This document shows positions 1-5,951 of a stretch of 6,955 nt of DNA, piece after piece. Where the stretch lies: assembly GCA_001593925.1 (NCBI GenBank), contig LUCD01000071.1, forward strand, positions 1 to 6,955, given 5' to 3'. The stretch is from Candidatus Bathyarchaeota archaeon B26-1 (GTDB taxonomy: Archaea > Thermoproteota > Bathyarchaeia > Bathyarchaeales > B26-1). How positions within the stretch are numbered: the stretch's first letter is position 1; each line of letters begins with the position of its first letter. The position numbers were made by a program, and so were the translations under genes. The notes under the pieces are model-generated. The model was given only the letters and a program-made list of their open reading frames with translations, searched no databases and was not told the origin of the DNA.

Positions 1-220
1 AGATCACAGTCTCTTCAAGTGCGTATTTAACGTAAGGCCTCGTTCGACCCTTCTCCTCACCGACCCTCCTAACAAAACCAGAACCCTCAAGATATGCTAG
101 GTGCCGAGTTACGGTCGACAGGGACCTCCCCAGAGACCTCGAAATCTCAGAGGGGCTCATCGGCCCCTTAGCCAGCATTTTTAGAATCTCCAATCTTGTT
201 CCAGAAACTTTGGGAAACAT
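1..220 (-). CDS. ArsR-like winged helix-turn-helix transcriptional regulator, N-terminal part (C-terminus beyond left edge)
   Basis: Reading the minus strand from an ATG at 220-218 gives 73 open codons that leave the window at position 1. The protein begins MFPKVSGTRLEILKMLAKGP, followed by SPSEISRSLGRSLSTVTRHL (residues 22-41), AYLEGSGFVRR and a basic turn-rich stretch EEKGRTRPYVKYAL. This is the usual order of an ArsR/MarR-type winged helix: a helix that packs the domain, the helix-turn-helix (about 22-42, recognition helix around STVTRHLAYL), then a beta wing (about 48-68) rich in Arg and Lys. It is expected to bind DNA as a dimer; the effector-binding or dimerisation part lies outside the window. 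No ribosome binding site is visible before the ATG. A TATA-like element about 27 bp upstream suggests a leaderless mRNA, common in archaea. It is divergent from sfsA, which it may or may not control. The family call is good; the ligand is unknown. Confidence 0.85.
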   Translation of the reverse strand, partial: MFPKVSGTRLEILKMLAKGPMSPSEISRSLGRSLSTVTRHLAYLEGSGFVRRVGEEKGRTRPYVKYALEETVI

Positions 221-227
221 ATAATTA

Positions 228-253
228 GATATTTGCGCAAATATTTAAATATC
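228..253 (-). promoter_or_regulatory. Overlapping palindromes with TATA box: promoter and likely operator of the winged-helix regulator
   Basis: Positions 229-244 form a perfect 16-bp palindrome (ATATTTGCGCAAATAT). Positions 241-252 form a second perfect 12-bp palindrome (ATATTTAAATAT) that shares four bases with the first. The outer arms GATATTT (228-234) and AAATATC (247-253) are also inverted repeats of each other. On the minus strand the second palindrome makes a good archaeal TATA box, preceded by an A-rich stretch (GAAAAG) that could be a BRE. Its centre is about 27 bp from the regulator's ATG, which places the transcription start at or next to the start codon. The first palindrome then sits between TATA box and start, where a bound repressor would block initiation. 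Autoregulation by the adjacent regulator is inference. Confidence 0.65.
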
Positions 254-290
254 TTTTCACGGACTTGGGATGGTTCATGGTAATGGATAC

Positions 291-298
291 ATAAAATA
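291..298 (+). promoter_or_regulatory. Candidate TATA box for sfsA
   Basis: ATAAAATA is the best TATA-like octamer on the plus strand between the divergent regulator and sfsA. It would place the transcript start near 318-322 and give a leader of about 60 nt. The self-complementary AT tract at 241-252 could also act in this direction. The rest of 254-382 holds no credible gene. It contains two small inverted repeats (298-302 with 316-320; 319-324 with 331-336) and a purine-rich run from about 341 to 379. Confidence 0.3.
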
Positions 299-370
299 GC
301 AGCTCTTATGCAACACTGCTTTATCGGGGAATAAAGAATTGGAGGTAAAAGCGGGAAGAGGAAGAGAGAT

Positions 371-377
371 GGGGGAG
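371..377 (+). promoter_or_regulatory. Shine-Dalgarno sequence supporting the TTG start of sfsA
   Basis: GGGGGAG ends five bases before the TTG at 383 and is the element that fixes this start. A stronger-looking GGAGGT lies at 341-346, but no start codon follows it at normal spacing; the first in-frame stop upstream of the TTG is the TAA at 332-334, so the reading frame cannot extend far past it. Confidence 0.5.
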
Positions 378-382
378 AATTC

Positions 383-1093
383 TTGAGAGTCTTCAAGGTG
401 GAGGAAGCCGTGGAATGTAAAGTATTGAGACGTCTCAACAGGTTTGTCGTGGAAGTGATGGTGGACGGAAAACGTCTCAGAGCACATATAAACAATACGG
501 GAAGACTCTCCGAGTTCCTAGTTATGGGTAAGAGAGCCTTCTGCACAAGTCTCAAGAGACCGAGAAAGACGGATTGCAGACTCTTCGCGGTTGAAGATAG
601 AAATCTAGGAGCGATAATCGACACTCAGCTCCAGATGAGAGCCTTTGAGAGAACTCTGAACGGAGGATTCATACCGTGGCTTAGAGGGGCCAGAATACTG
701 AAGAGGAACCCTAAGCTGGGAGGGGCCGTCCTAGATTACCTCTTAGAGATAGACGGAGAGGAGTTATACTTGGAGGTTAAGAGCGCGGTTCTGAGGGGTG
801 GGAAAGAGGGGGGATACGCCATGTACCCGGACTGCCCATCCCCTAGAGGGAGAAATCAGATAAGAGAACTCATAGAGCACGTTAGGAATGGCGGGAGAGG
901 AACAGTGCTCTTCATAGCAGCTCTGCCAATGGTGGCCGCCTTCAGACCGAACGGGCAGGCCGACCCAGAGATGCGTAGACTACTCTTGAAGGCTCGAAGT
1001 ACAGGTGTGGACATCAAGGCTGTAGGATTATATTATGACCCTCAAGATCACTTTGTGTACCTCTATAATCCCAACTTGGAGGTTGCTCTCTGA
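383..1093 (+). CDS. sfsA: SfsA family protein (sugar fermentation stimulation protein homologue; nuclease-like fold)
   Basis: The 236-residue product matches the SfsA family along its length. An N-terminal OB-like part carries the signature R-x-N-R-F (17-21) and HINNTG (35-40). The C-terminal part has the restriction-endonuclease-like core: D118 (VLDYLL), the E131-V-K133 pair in YLEVKS, and the following PDCPSPRGRNQIREL segment (149-163) that matches the family's FPDA-x-x-x-RG-x-KH-x-REL block. D...ExK is the metal-binding arrangement of PD-(D/E)xK nucleases. Family length is about 230-240 residues, so it is complete. The E. coli member was found as a regulator of maltose genes and binds DNA; in archaea the role is not settled, and a nuclease activity is inferred from the fold. 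The start is TTG, supported by GGGGGAG five bases upstream; the next in-frame alternative, GTG at 398, lacks such a site. It is divergent from a winged-helix gene and convergent with cobO, with 10 nt between stops. Confidence 0.93.
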   Translation: MRVFKVEEAVECKVLRRLNRFVVEVMVDGKRLRAHINNTGRLSEFLVMGKRAFCTSLKRPRKTDCRLFAVEDRNLGAIIDTQLQMRAFERTLNGGFIPWLRGARILKRNPKLGGAVLDYLLEIDGEELYLEVKSAVLRGGKEGGYAMYPDCPSPRGRNQIRELIEHVRNGGRGTVLFIAALPMVAAFRPNGQADPEMRRLLLKARSTGVDIKAVGLYYDPQDHFVYLYNPNLEVAL

Positions 1094-1107
1094 GAGATCG
1101 GTCTCAG
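1090..1107. repeat. Inverted repeat spanning both stop codons of convergent sfsA and cobO
   Basis: CTGAGA (1090-1095) and TCTCAG (1102-1107) are perfect inverted copies around a six-base centre, GATCGG. The left arm contains the TGA of sfsA and the right arm contains the complement of the TGA of cobO. As RNA either strand gives a short 6-bp hairpin. No T-run follows on either strand, so a classical terminator is not shown; a weak bidirectional signal or a by-product of placing two TGA codons face to face are both possible. Confidence 0.4.
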
Positions 1108-1613
1108 TGAGTTATCCCGATCCTTGTATATAGCTCCTTCGGAGCTTTGACCTCAACTATCATATTAACGAAGTCAGCCCTATCGATAAGCTCCGGAGGG
1201 CAGTACCTCCCCGTCAGGACCACGTCGGTCTCCTCTGGAACTTTATCTAGGAGGTCTAAGACATCCCTTACACTGATCAGTCCTATGAAAGCGGCTAAGC
1301 ACACCTCGTCTAGAACTAGGAGGTGAGGCTTGGTCTTGAGGAGCCTCTCAGCCTCTTTGAGGCCTTCTCTGGCTAAGGCCTTATCCTTCTCGCTTGGATT
1401 CTTAAAGTCTACCCATCCGGTTCTACCGAACTGGATTATCTCGTAGTAGGGTGCAAGCCTCTCTCTCACCAAGTACTCGCCTATATCTTTACGTCCCTTC
1501 ATGAACTGTATTATCACAGCTTTAAGCCCGTGTCCCACACATCTCAACGCTAGGCCTAAAGCGTTGGTGGTCTTTCCGGCCCCCGTTCCGTAGTACAAAA
1601 AGACCTTGCCCAC
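1104..1613 (-). CDS. cobO: Cob(I)alamin adenosyltransferase, CobO/CobA/BtuR type
   Basis: This cytosolic enzyme transfers the adenosyl group of ATP to cob(I)alamin, giving adenosylcobalamin. The 169-residue product begins directly at strand beta-1 and shows the family's P-loop GTGAGKTT (9-16), LGLALRCVGHG (19-29), IIQFMKG (34-40) with the following GE (45-46), the Walker B stretch LLVLDE (98-103), and LTGRYCPPELIDRADFVN (133-150), matching the family's LTGR...ELIELADLVTE block. The VTEM-like motif is altered to VNMI, and the usual KH...G tail is reduced to KAPKELYTRIG. The roughly 30-residue N-terminal helix of the enterobacterial enzymes is absent, and a TGA four codons upstream in frame excludes a longer start. 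The start is GTG. The gene follows nrdJ by 2 nt, and its GAGGGA ribosome binding site lies inside the last nrdJ codons, so co-transcription and coupled translation are likely; NrdJ uses its product. Confidence 0.93.
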   Translation of the reverse strand: MGKVFLYYGTGAGKTTNALGLALRCVGHGLKAVIIQFMKGRKDIGEYLVRERLAPYYEIIQFGRTGWVDFKNPSEKDKALAREGLKEAERLLKTKPHLLVLDEVCLAAFIGLISVRDVLDLLDKVPEETDVVLTGRYCPPELIDRADFVNMIVEVKAPKELYTRIGITH

Positions 1614-1615
1614 TC

Positions 1616-3964
1616 TTATCCCTCACATACAGGACATGAGGCTGAGGGTTGGGGCGTAGGTATCCCCACATAGAGCACCTGTTCACCCTTACTCCCATAC
1701 CTATAGACAGTTATCCCCTTACATCCAAGCCTATACGCGAGGAGGAAGGCCTTCCTAACATCATCGTAGGACGCTTCACGCCTCAGGTTCACGGTCTTGG
1801 AGACGGCGTTGTCAGTGAACTCTTGGAAGGCCGCCTGCATCCTCACGTGCCACTCAGCATCAATCTCTAGGGCTGTAACGAAGATTCTCCTTAGATCATC
1901 AGGGACATCCTCCACCTCCCTAAGACTTCCACTCTTTAATATCTGACCGACAATATCGTCCTTGTATAGGCCTAGCTCGTTAAGGGCCTCCTCTAAGGCG
2001 GGACTTATCTCCAACAACCTCACCCCTCCTAGAACTATCCTCATGTACGCGAGGGCGAACGCCGGCTCTATCCCGCTTGAGGTTCCGGCTATAATGCTTA
2101 TCGTGCCCGTTGGAGCCACGGTGGTTGTGGTGGAGTTTCTGATTTTATGCTTCTTGATGGCGTCCTTAACCTTGCTCCAGTCCAAGCTGCGGCGTTTCTC
2201 TCCCTTACCCTCGAAGGGCATCCGGGGCTCCTCAGAGTCGTAGATCGATCCTTTAAAGGCTGGGAATGAGCCGCGTTCCCTCGCCAGCTCAGCCGAAGCC
2301 ATCTTGCTGTGGTAGTTTATGTACTCCATGATCTTACGGGCGAGCTCCAAGGCTCTCTCGGAGTTGTAGGGTATCCTCAACTTGAAGAGGGTTTCAGCCC
2401 ACCCCATAACTCCAAGCCCGATCTTCCTAGTTCTAAGGGTTGCCTCCTCGATCTGCGGTAATGGTAGGAGGTTCGCGTCTATAACGTTGTCCAAGAAGTG
2501 CGTCGCTATACGGACGACTTCTCGGAGCTTCTTCCAGTCAACCTCGTATTTATCTCCGGCCTTGGTGAGCATCTGAGAGAGGTTTATAGAGCCTAGGTTA
2601 CAGGATTCGTAGGGTAGTAGGGGCTGTTCGCCGCAGGGGTTCGTGGCTTCGATCATGCCGAGGTGCGGCGTGGGGTTATGCCTGTTTATCACGTCTATGA
2701 AGATTAGACCCGGATCGCCGGTCTTCCAAGCGTTCGAGACGATGAGGTCGAATATATGTTTGGCTCTAACCCTCTTGACGGGTTCACCGGTTCTAGGGCT
2801 GATCAGGTCGTACTCCTCGTCATTCTCCACAGCCTTCATGAAACTATCCGTGACCGCGACGGATATGTTGAAGTTCGTCAGTCCCCCCACCTTAGATTTG
2901 CACTCTATGAACTCCTCTATGTCAGGATGGTCGACCCGCAGTATACCCATGTTTGCACCTCTCCGTTTGCCCCCCTGCTTTATAACCTCCGTCGCCGTGT
3001 CGAAGATGCGCATGAAGCTGACGGGTCCCGAAGCAACCCCCCTAGTGGTTTTAACAACGTCGCCTCTAGCCCTAAGATTCGAGAAGTTGAATCCTGTGCC
3101 TCCGCCAGACTTGTGGATCAACGCCGTCGCCTTCAAGGCGTCGAAGATGCTCTCTATCGAGTCCTCCACGGGTATGACGAAACACGCCGATAGCTGGCCT
3201 AGAGGAGCTCCGGCGTTCATCAAGGTCGGCGAGTTAGGTAGGAAGTACCTGTTCACCATGACTTGATAAAACACCTCTACCGTCTCCTCGAAGAGCTTGT
3301 CCCAACGCTCCTCAATGGCCTCTATAAGCCTCTTGAATGAGACCTTCATCCGGCCCTCTCTTCCAAGCCTATTGTAGAGCCTACGGACCATCTCGAACTC
3401 GTACTGGTTTAGTTTAGCCTTGACAGGCTTGTAATCTGAGTGTTTGAAAGGCTCAGCCTCCCTCACAGGTTGGTTGCCGGCCTTATCATATATGTCGGGC
3501 CAGTAGAGGGCGTCCACCAAACCGATGTACCTCGAGACCCTCATCAACATCTGACCCGGAGTCTCAACCACCCTGCCCTCCTCGTCTTTGAGGAGGTATC
3601 TAGCCTTCAAGACCTCAGCCGCGTTCGGCGTCAACTTCAGGTCGTCGGTCACTCCTAGGAGCCTTTTGATCTCCCTGATCTCGCTTCTCTTCCTCCTGTA
3701 GAGTATGTAGGCTTTAGAGACCTCGTAGAGGCCGCTCTCCACGAGGGTCTCCTCAACTAAGTCTTGTATCTCCTCGACGTGAGGGGTTTTCCCCGCGAAC
3801 CTTTCTTTGAGCTTCTCTACAACACGGGCTCCAAGGGTCTCCGCTAACTCTCTATCATCCCTACCCGTAGCCTTTAGAGCCTTCCATATCGCGATCGTTA
3901 TCTTTTCAGGGTTGAAGTCGACTATCCTTCCGTCTCTCTTGATAACCTTGGAGAACGTTGACAT
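1616..3964 (-). CDS. nrdJ: Adenosylcobalamin-dependent (class II) ribonucleoside-diphosphate reductase, with ATP cone
   Basis: It reduces ribonucleotides to deoxyribonucleotides using a thiyl radical generated from adenosylcobalamin. The 782-residue product has an N-terminal ATP cone (about 5-95; KRDGRIVDFNPEKI at 9-22), the allosteric activity site. The catalytic barrel follows: C261 (GQLSACFVIP), the block NPCGEQPLLPYESCNLGSIN (442-461) with N442, radical-bearing C444, E446 and C455, then the phosphate loop APTGTISIIAGTSSGIEP (617-634). C261 and C455 form the redox pair reduced during turnover; the 11-residue spacing between C444 and C455 equals that of the Thermotoga maritima enzyme. The C-terminal tail ends with CPVC (777-780), the shuttle pair that re-reduces the active site. 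A single chain with this tail, and the adjacent cobO, indicate class II. The ATG is fixed by an in-frame TAA seven codons upstream; GAGG at 3976-3979 is a weak ribosome binding site. I see no truncation or frameshift. Confidence 0.97.
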   Translation of the reverse strand: MSTFSKVIKRDGRIVDFNPEKITIAIWKALKATGRDDRELAETLGARVVEKLKERFAGKTPHVEEIQDLVEETLVESGLYEVSKAYILYRRKRSEIREIKRLLGVTDDLKLTPNAAEVLKARYLLKDEEGRVVETPGQMLMRVSRYIGLVDALYWPDIYDKAGNQPVREAEPFKHSDYKPVKAKLNQYEFEMVRRLYNRLGREGRMKVSFKRLIEAIEERWDKLFEETVEVFYQVMVNRYFLPNSPTLMNAGAPLGQLSACFVIPVEDSIESIFDALKATALIHKSGGGTGFNFSNLRARGDVVKTTRGVASGPVSFMRIFDTATEVIKQGGKRRGANMGILRVDHPDIEEFIECKSKVGGLTNFNISVAVTDSFMKAVENDEEYDLISPRTGEPVKRVRAKHIFDLIVSNAWKTGDPGLIFIDVINRHNPTPHLGMIEATNPCGEQPLLPYESCNLGSINLSQMLTKAGDKYEVDWKKLREVVRIATHFLDNVIDANLLPLPQIEEATLRTRKIGLGVMGWAETLFKLRIPYNSERALELARKIMEYINYHSKMASAELARERGSFPAFKGSIYDSEEPRMPFEGKGEKRRSLDWSKVKDAIKKHKIRNSTTTTVAPTGTISIIAGTSSGIEPAFALAYMRIVLGGVRLLEISPALEEALNELGLYKDDIVGQILKSGSLREVEDVPDDLRRIFVTALEIDAEWHVRMQAAFQEFTDNAVSKTVNLRREASYDDVRKAFLLAYRLGCKGITVYRYGSKGEQVLYVGIPTPQPSASCPVCEG
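1619..1624 (-). promoter_or_regulatory. Shine-Dalgarno sequence of cobO embedded in the end of nrdJ
   Basis: On the minus strand GAGGGA forms the last two sense codons of nrdJ (Glu-Gly), followed by TAA, two bases and the GTG of cobO. Five bases separate it from the start codon. This supports the GTG start and translational coupling of the pair. Confidence 0.65.
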
Positions 3965-4002
3965 GGTAACCTTAGCCTCGAATTAAAATCTACTCCAACT
4001 TT

Positions 4003-4026
4003 CTTAAACCTTTTCTATACCTTAAA
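4003..4026 (-). promoter_or_regulatory. Candidate promoter of nrdJ-cobO (two TTTAAG boxes)
   Basis: The 81-nt gap between the topoisomerase stop and nrdJ carries two TTTAAG hexamers on the minus strand, at 4021-4026 and 4003-4008, 18 bp apart. The second is preceded by the purine run GAAAAGG, as expected of a BRE plus TATA box. It would start transcription near 3979-3983 and give a leader of about 15-20 nt. The same hexamer after an A/G-rich stretch occurs before the topoisomerase gene (5887-5892). I see no room for a cobalamin riboswitch. Confidence 0.45.
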
Positions 4027-4045
4027 GTGGGTTGAGCGCTGGTTT

Positions 4046-5839
4046 TTAGAGGTCAGCCACCGCCTCTTCGGATTCAACCCAGCTGAACTTCTTCTGGAGG
4101 GTTTTAGGATAGTATCTCTTCCAGTCGTAGTCGACATCCTTTCCCCATCTATAATAAATTCTGGGGTCGATGTAGCTCTTCAGCGAGGTCCCGAGGTTGT
4201 AGTCGCGGGTCTCCCTTTGAGCCTTTATCTCGAGCCTCAGCTTCTCTATAGCCGCCCTGTAACGTTGCCTCGTCTTCTTAAGTCTCTCTCTAAGCTTACT
4301 CATCTCCCGAGCTTGTTTGGCCTTCAGCTCACGGATGCTCGCTCTTTGGCGTTTTATGGCCCTCCGCTTGAGCGAGATGCGTCTCTTCAGAGCTTTGACT
4401 GGCCTCCCCTCTCTCTTCCTCTCGAGGAGCATGTGTTGATAACTCTTAAGCTTCTTCTCCATCTCCTCAAGTCTCTCCGTTCTCTTCTTGAGCGTCTCGG
4501 TGTAGCGTGTTCTCTTCTCCTCAAGCCTCTGGTTAAGCCTCTCCTGAACCTCTTTGGCCCGTCTCTTTAGGGCCTTGAGGCGCATCATCTTCCTCTCTAG
4601 GGAGGCCTTCCAAGACTTTGGGATCGTTCGTCTGTGATTGCAGACTTTGGCGGCTTCGAGGTTGGCCATCTTTGCGACGTACTTCTTGACGTATTCTGGG
4701 TCTTCACGTCTAACCTTGAAGTTCTTCAGGGTCTTCTCGACGGCCTCAGAAGCGTAGCAGGTGCGAAAGACCTTGGCTGAAAGGCCGCTCATCACCTCGT
4801 CGAGGAACTCACTGACCCTCCTCGAGTTGACCCCTTCGAAGATCGCGGACTTAGCGTTCTCCACAAACTCCTTGAGGTTCCTCACAACCTTATCCGGGAG
4901 TTTAACCCTGAAGATGTGGGGGACAGAGTCCTTCCCCAGAAAGTTGAAAGTTACTGTGCCGTCTCCGTTAAAACGGATATGTTCCGGCCGGAGGGTTGAT
5001 GCCCCCACAGTGTCCGCCTCGTCGGGGTCCTTCTCGTCTCCAACCCTGATCTTCAACGCGTCGATTAAGAAGCAGACCGTTGCTGTCTTCCTCCGCTTCA
5101 AGTCTTCGGCGTCAAGGTTCTCCCAGATATGCCTCTTGACTCGCATAAGGTTCTGGCGGAGTTCCCTAGCCTTCTCGAACTTCTCGATCTCCTTCCTCTG
5201 CTTCAGGACGCTGGAATCCGAGAGCCAGACATACTTCATCTTGCCGGTGAGCTTGTCCCTCCACCGGGCTATCCACATGGCGTTCGGCCGCCAGACTATG
5301 GCCTTCCAGTTTCCCGGGGGCCTAGGAGCGTCCGGGGAGAGGTTGAGCTCGATGTCCTCCTCTCTTGGGCCTTCCTTCCATCTGCCGCGTAAGGGATGCT
5401 CCCCTCTACCCATAAAGATGGAGCTGGGTTCAACCCTGTAGTTGGCAACCTCCATCCGGACGCCGTCCACCCATGCGTACCCGTACTTCTCTTTATTCGC
5501 TTCTCTCCGGGCCTTCCTCTCAGCGGCCAGCCGCCTTCTCTCATCTCTTGAGAGGCTTGCCTTCCTCGCCCGCTCCTCCTCGATGAAGTGGAGAACCTCG
5601 GAGTAGTCGACGTCTTCAGGTTTCACGTCGACGCCGAGCTTCTTTGAGAAGTCTCGGTGGAAGTTCTCGGCGAAGACCGGGTCCTCGACGTATGGTGTGC
5701 CTATCTTCTTCGCCCACGCGACGGCCATCTCCTCCTGTTCAGGAGTCAACTTGATGGTCTTTCCTCTAACCTTGATCTTGAGGCCTCTCCCGACGTATGG
5801 GGGTGGAACCAGCACACCATTATGGCGAAGATACCTCAT
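4046..5839 (-). CDS. topIB: Eukaryotic-type DNA topoisomerase IB
   Basis: It relaxes supercoils through a transient 3'-phosphotyrosyl nick. The 597 residues align with the human enzyme from the start of its core: NGVLVPPPY (7-15), KLTPEQEE (30-37), GRGEHP (144-149), then the catalytic set R265 (LKIRVGDEK), K303 (FLGKDS), R359 (KVFRTCYAS), H402 (CNHRR) and tyrosine nucleophile Y556 (SLKSYIDPRI). These equal human Arg488, Lys532, Arg590, His632 and Tyr723. The acidic/basic N-terminal extension of the human protein is absent, as in known archaeal forms. From H402 to Y556 there are 154 residues against 91 in human, so the coiled-coil linker is 63 residues longer. Its basic helices run about 411-475 and 481-545, with the turn at G478/P480. 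A TGA immediately before the ATG in frame fixes the start; GGAG eight bases upstream is the ribosome binding site. Among archaea this enzyme is typical of Thaumarchaeota and Caldiarchaeum relatives. Confidence 0.97.
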   Translation of the reverse strand: MRYLRHNGVLVPPPYVGRGLKIKVRGKTIKLTPEQEEMAVAWAKKIGTPYVEDPVFAENFHRDFSKKLGVDVKPEDVDYSEVLHFIEEERARKASLSRDERRRLAAERKARREANKEKYGYAWVDGVRMEVANYRVEPSSIFMGRGEHPLRGRWKEGPREEDIELNLSPDAPRPPGNWKAIVWRPNAMWIARWRDKLTGKMKYVWLSDSSVLKQRKEIEKFEKARELRQNLMRVKRHIWENLDAEDLKRRKTATVCFLIDALKIRVGDEKDPDEADTVGASTLRPEHIRFNGDGTVTFNFLGKDSVPHIFRVKLPDKVVRNLKEFVENAKSAIFEGVNSRRVSEFLDEVMSGLSAKVFRTCYASEAVEKTLKNFKVRREDPEYVKKYVAKMANLEAAKVCNHRRTIPKSWKASLERKMMRLKALKRRAKEVQERLNQRLEEKRTRYTETLKKRTERLEEMEKKLKSYQHMLLERKREGRPVKALKRRISLKRRAIKRQRASIRELKAKQAREMSKLRERLKKTRQRYRAAIEKLRLEIKAQRETRDYNLGTSLKSYIDPRIYYRWGKDVDYDWKRYYPKTLQKKFSWVESEEAVADL

Positions 5840-5951
5840 TCAGCCTTCTCCGCCCGTCAAACCCGTATAGAAGAATATGGGGAAGACTTAAACTTTGCCT
5901 TCTTCCAATTTAGACCGTTAACCTCTGAGCCGTAAGGGTGAATGACGAGGC
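5840..5951. promoter_or_regulatory. Divergent promoter region between topoisomerase IB and the DUF166 gene
   Basis: On the minus strand TTTAAG (5887-5892), preceded by GGCAAAG, is a likely TATA box for the topoisomerase gene; it predicts a start near 5863 and a leader of about 24 nt containing GGCGGAG. On the plus strand two candidates exist for the DUF166 gene: the same site read as CTTAAA (5887-5892), or TTTAGA (5909-5914), whose predicted start near 5937 leaves a leader of about 15 nt. Shared use of one TATA element is possible but unproven. Confidence 0.4.

Noticed and set aside
369..386. Five-codon leader peptide gene before sfsA
   Set aside because: Too short to support as a gene from sequence alone; mentioned only as part of the leader observation.
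181..624. 147-codon minus-strand open frame across the regulator start and the first third of sfsA
   Set aside because: It runs antisense to the well-recognised sfsA, overlaps the true regulator in another frame and has a low-complexity Ser/Leu-rich product with no domain.
2643..3266. Long plus-strand frame (207 codons), with others at 1962-2243 and 2756-3193, inside nrdJ
   Set aside because: They are shadows antisense to highly conserved reductase motifs; the products match no family and have no ribosome binding site.
3965..4045. Cobalamin riboswitch upstream of the B12-dependent reductase
   Set aside because: The gap is only 81 nt, the predicted leader is about 20 nt, and no B12-box-like sequence was seen.
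4761..5441. 226-codon plus-strand frame inside the topoisomerase gene
   Set aside because: Antisense shadow over the catalytic domain; Ser/Leu/Phe-rich product without recognisable motifs.
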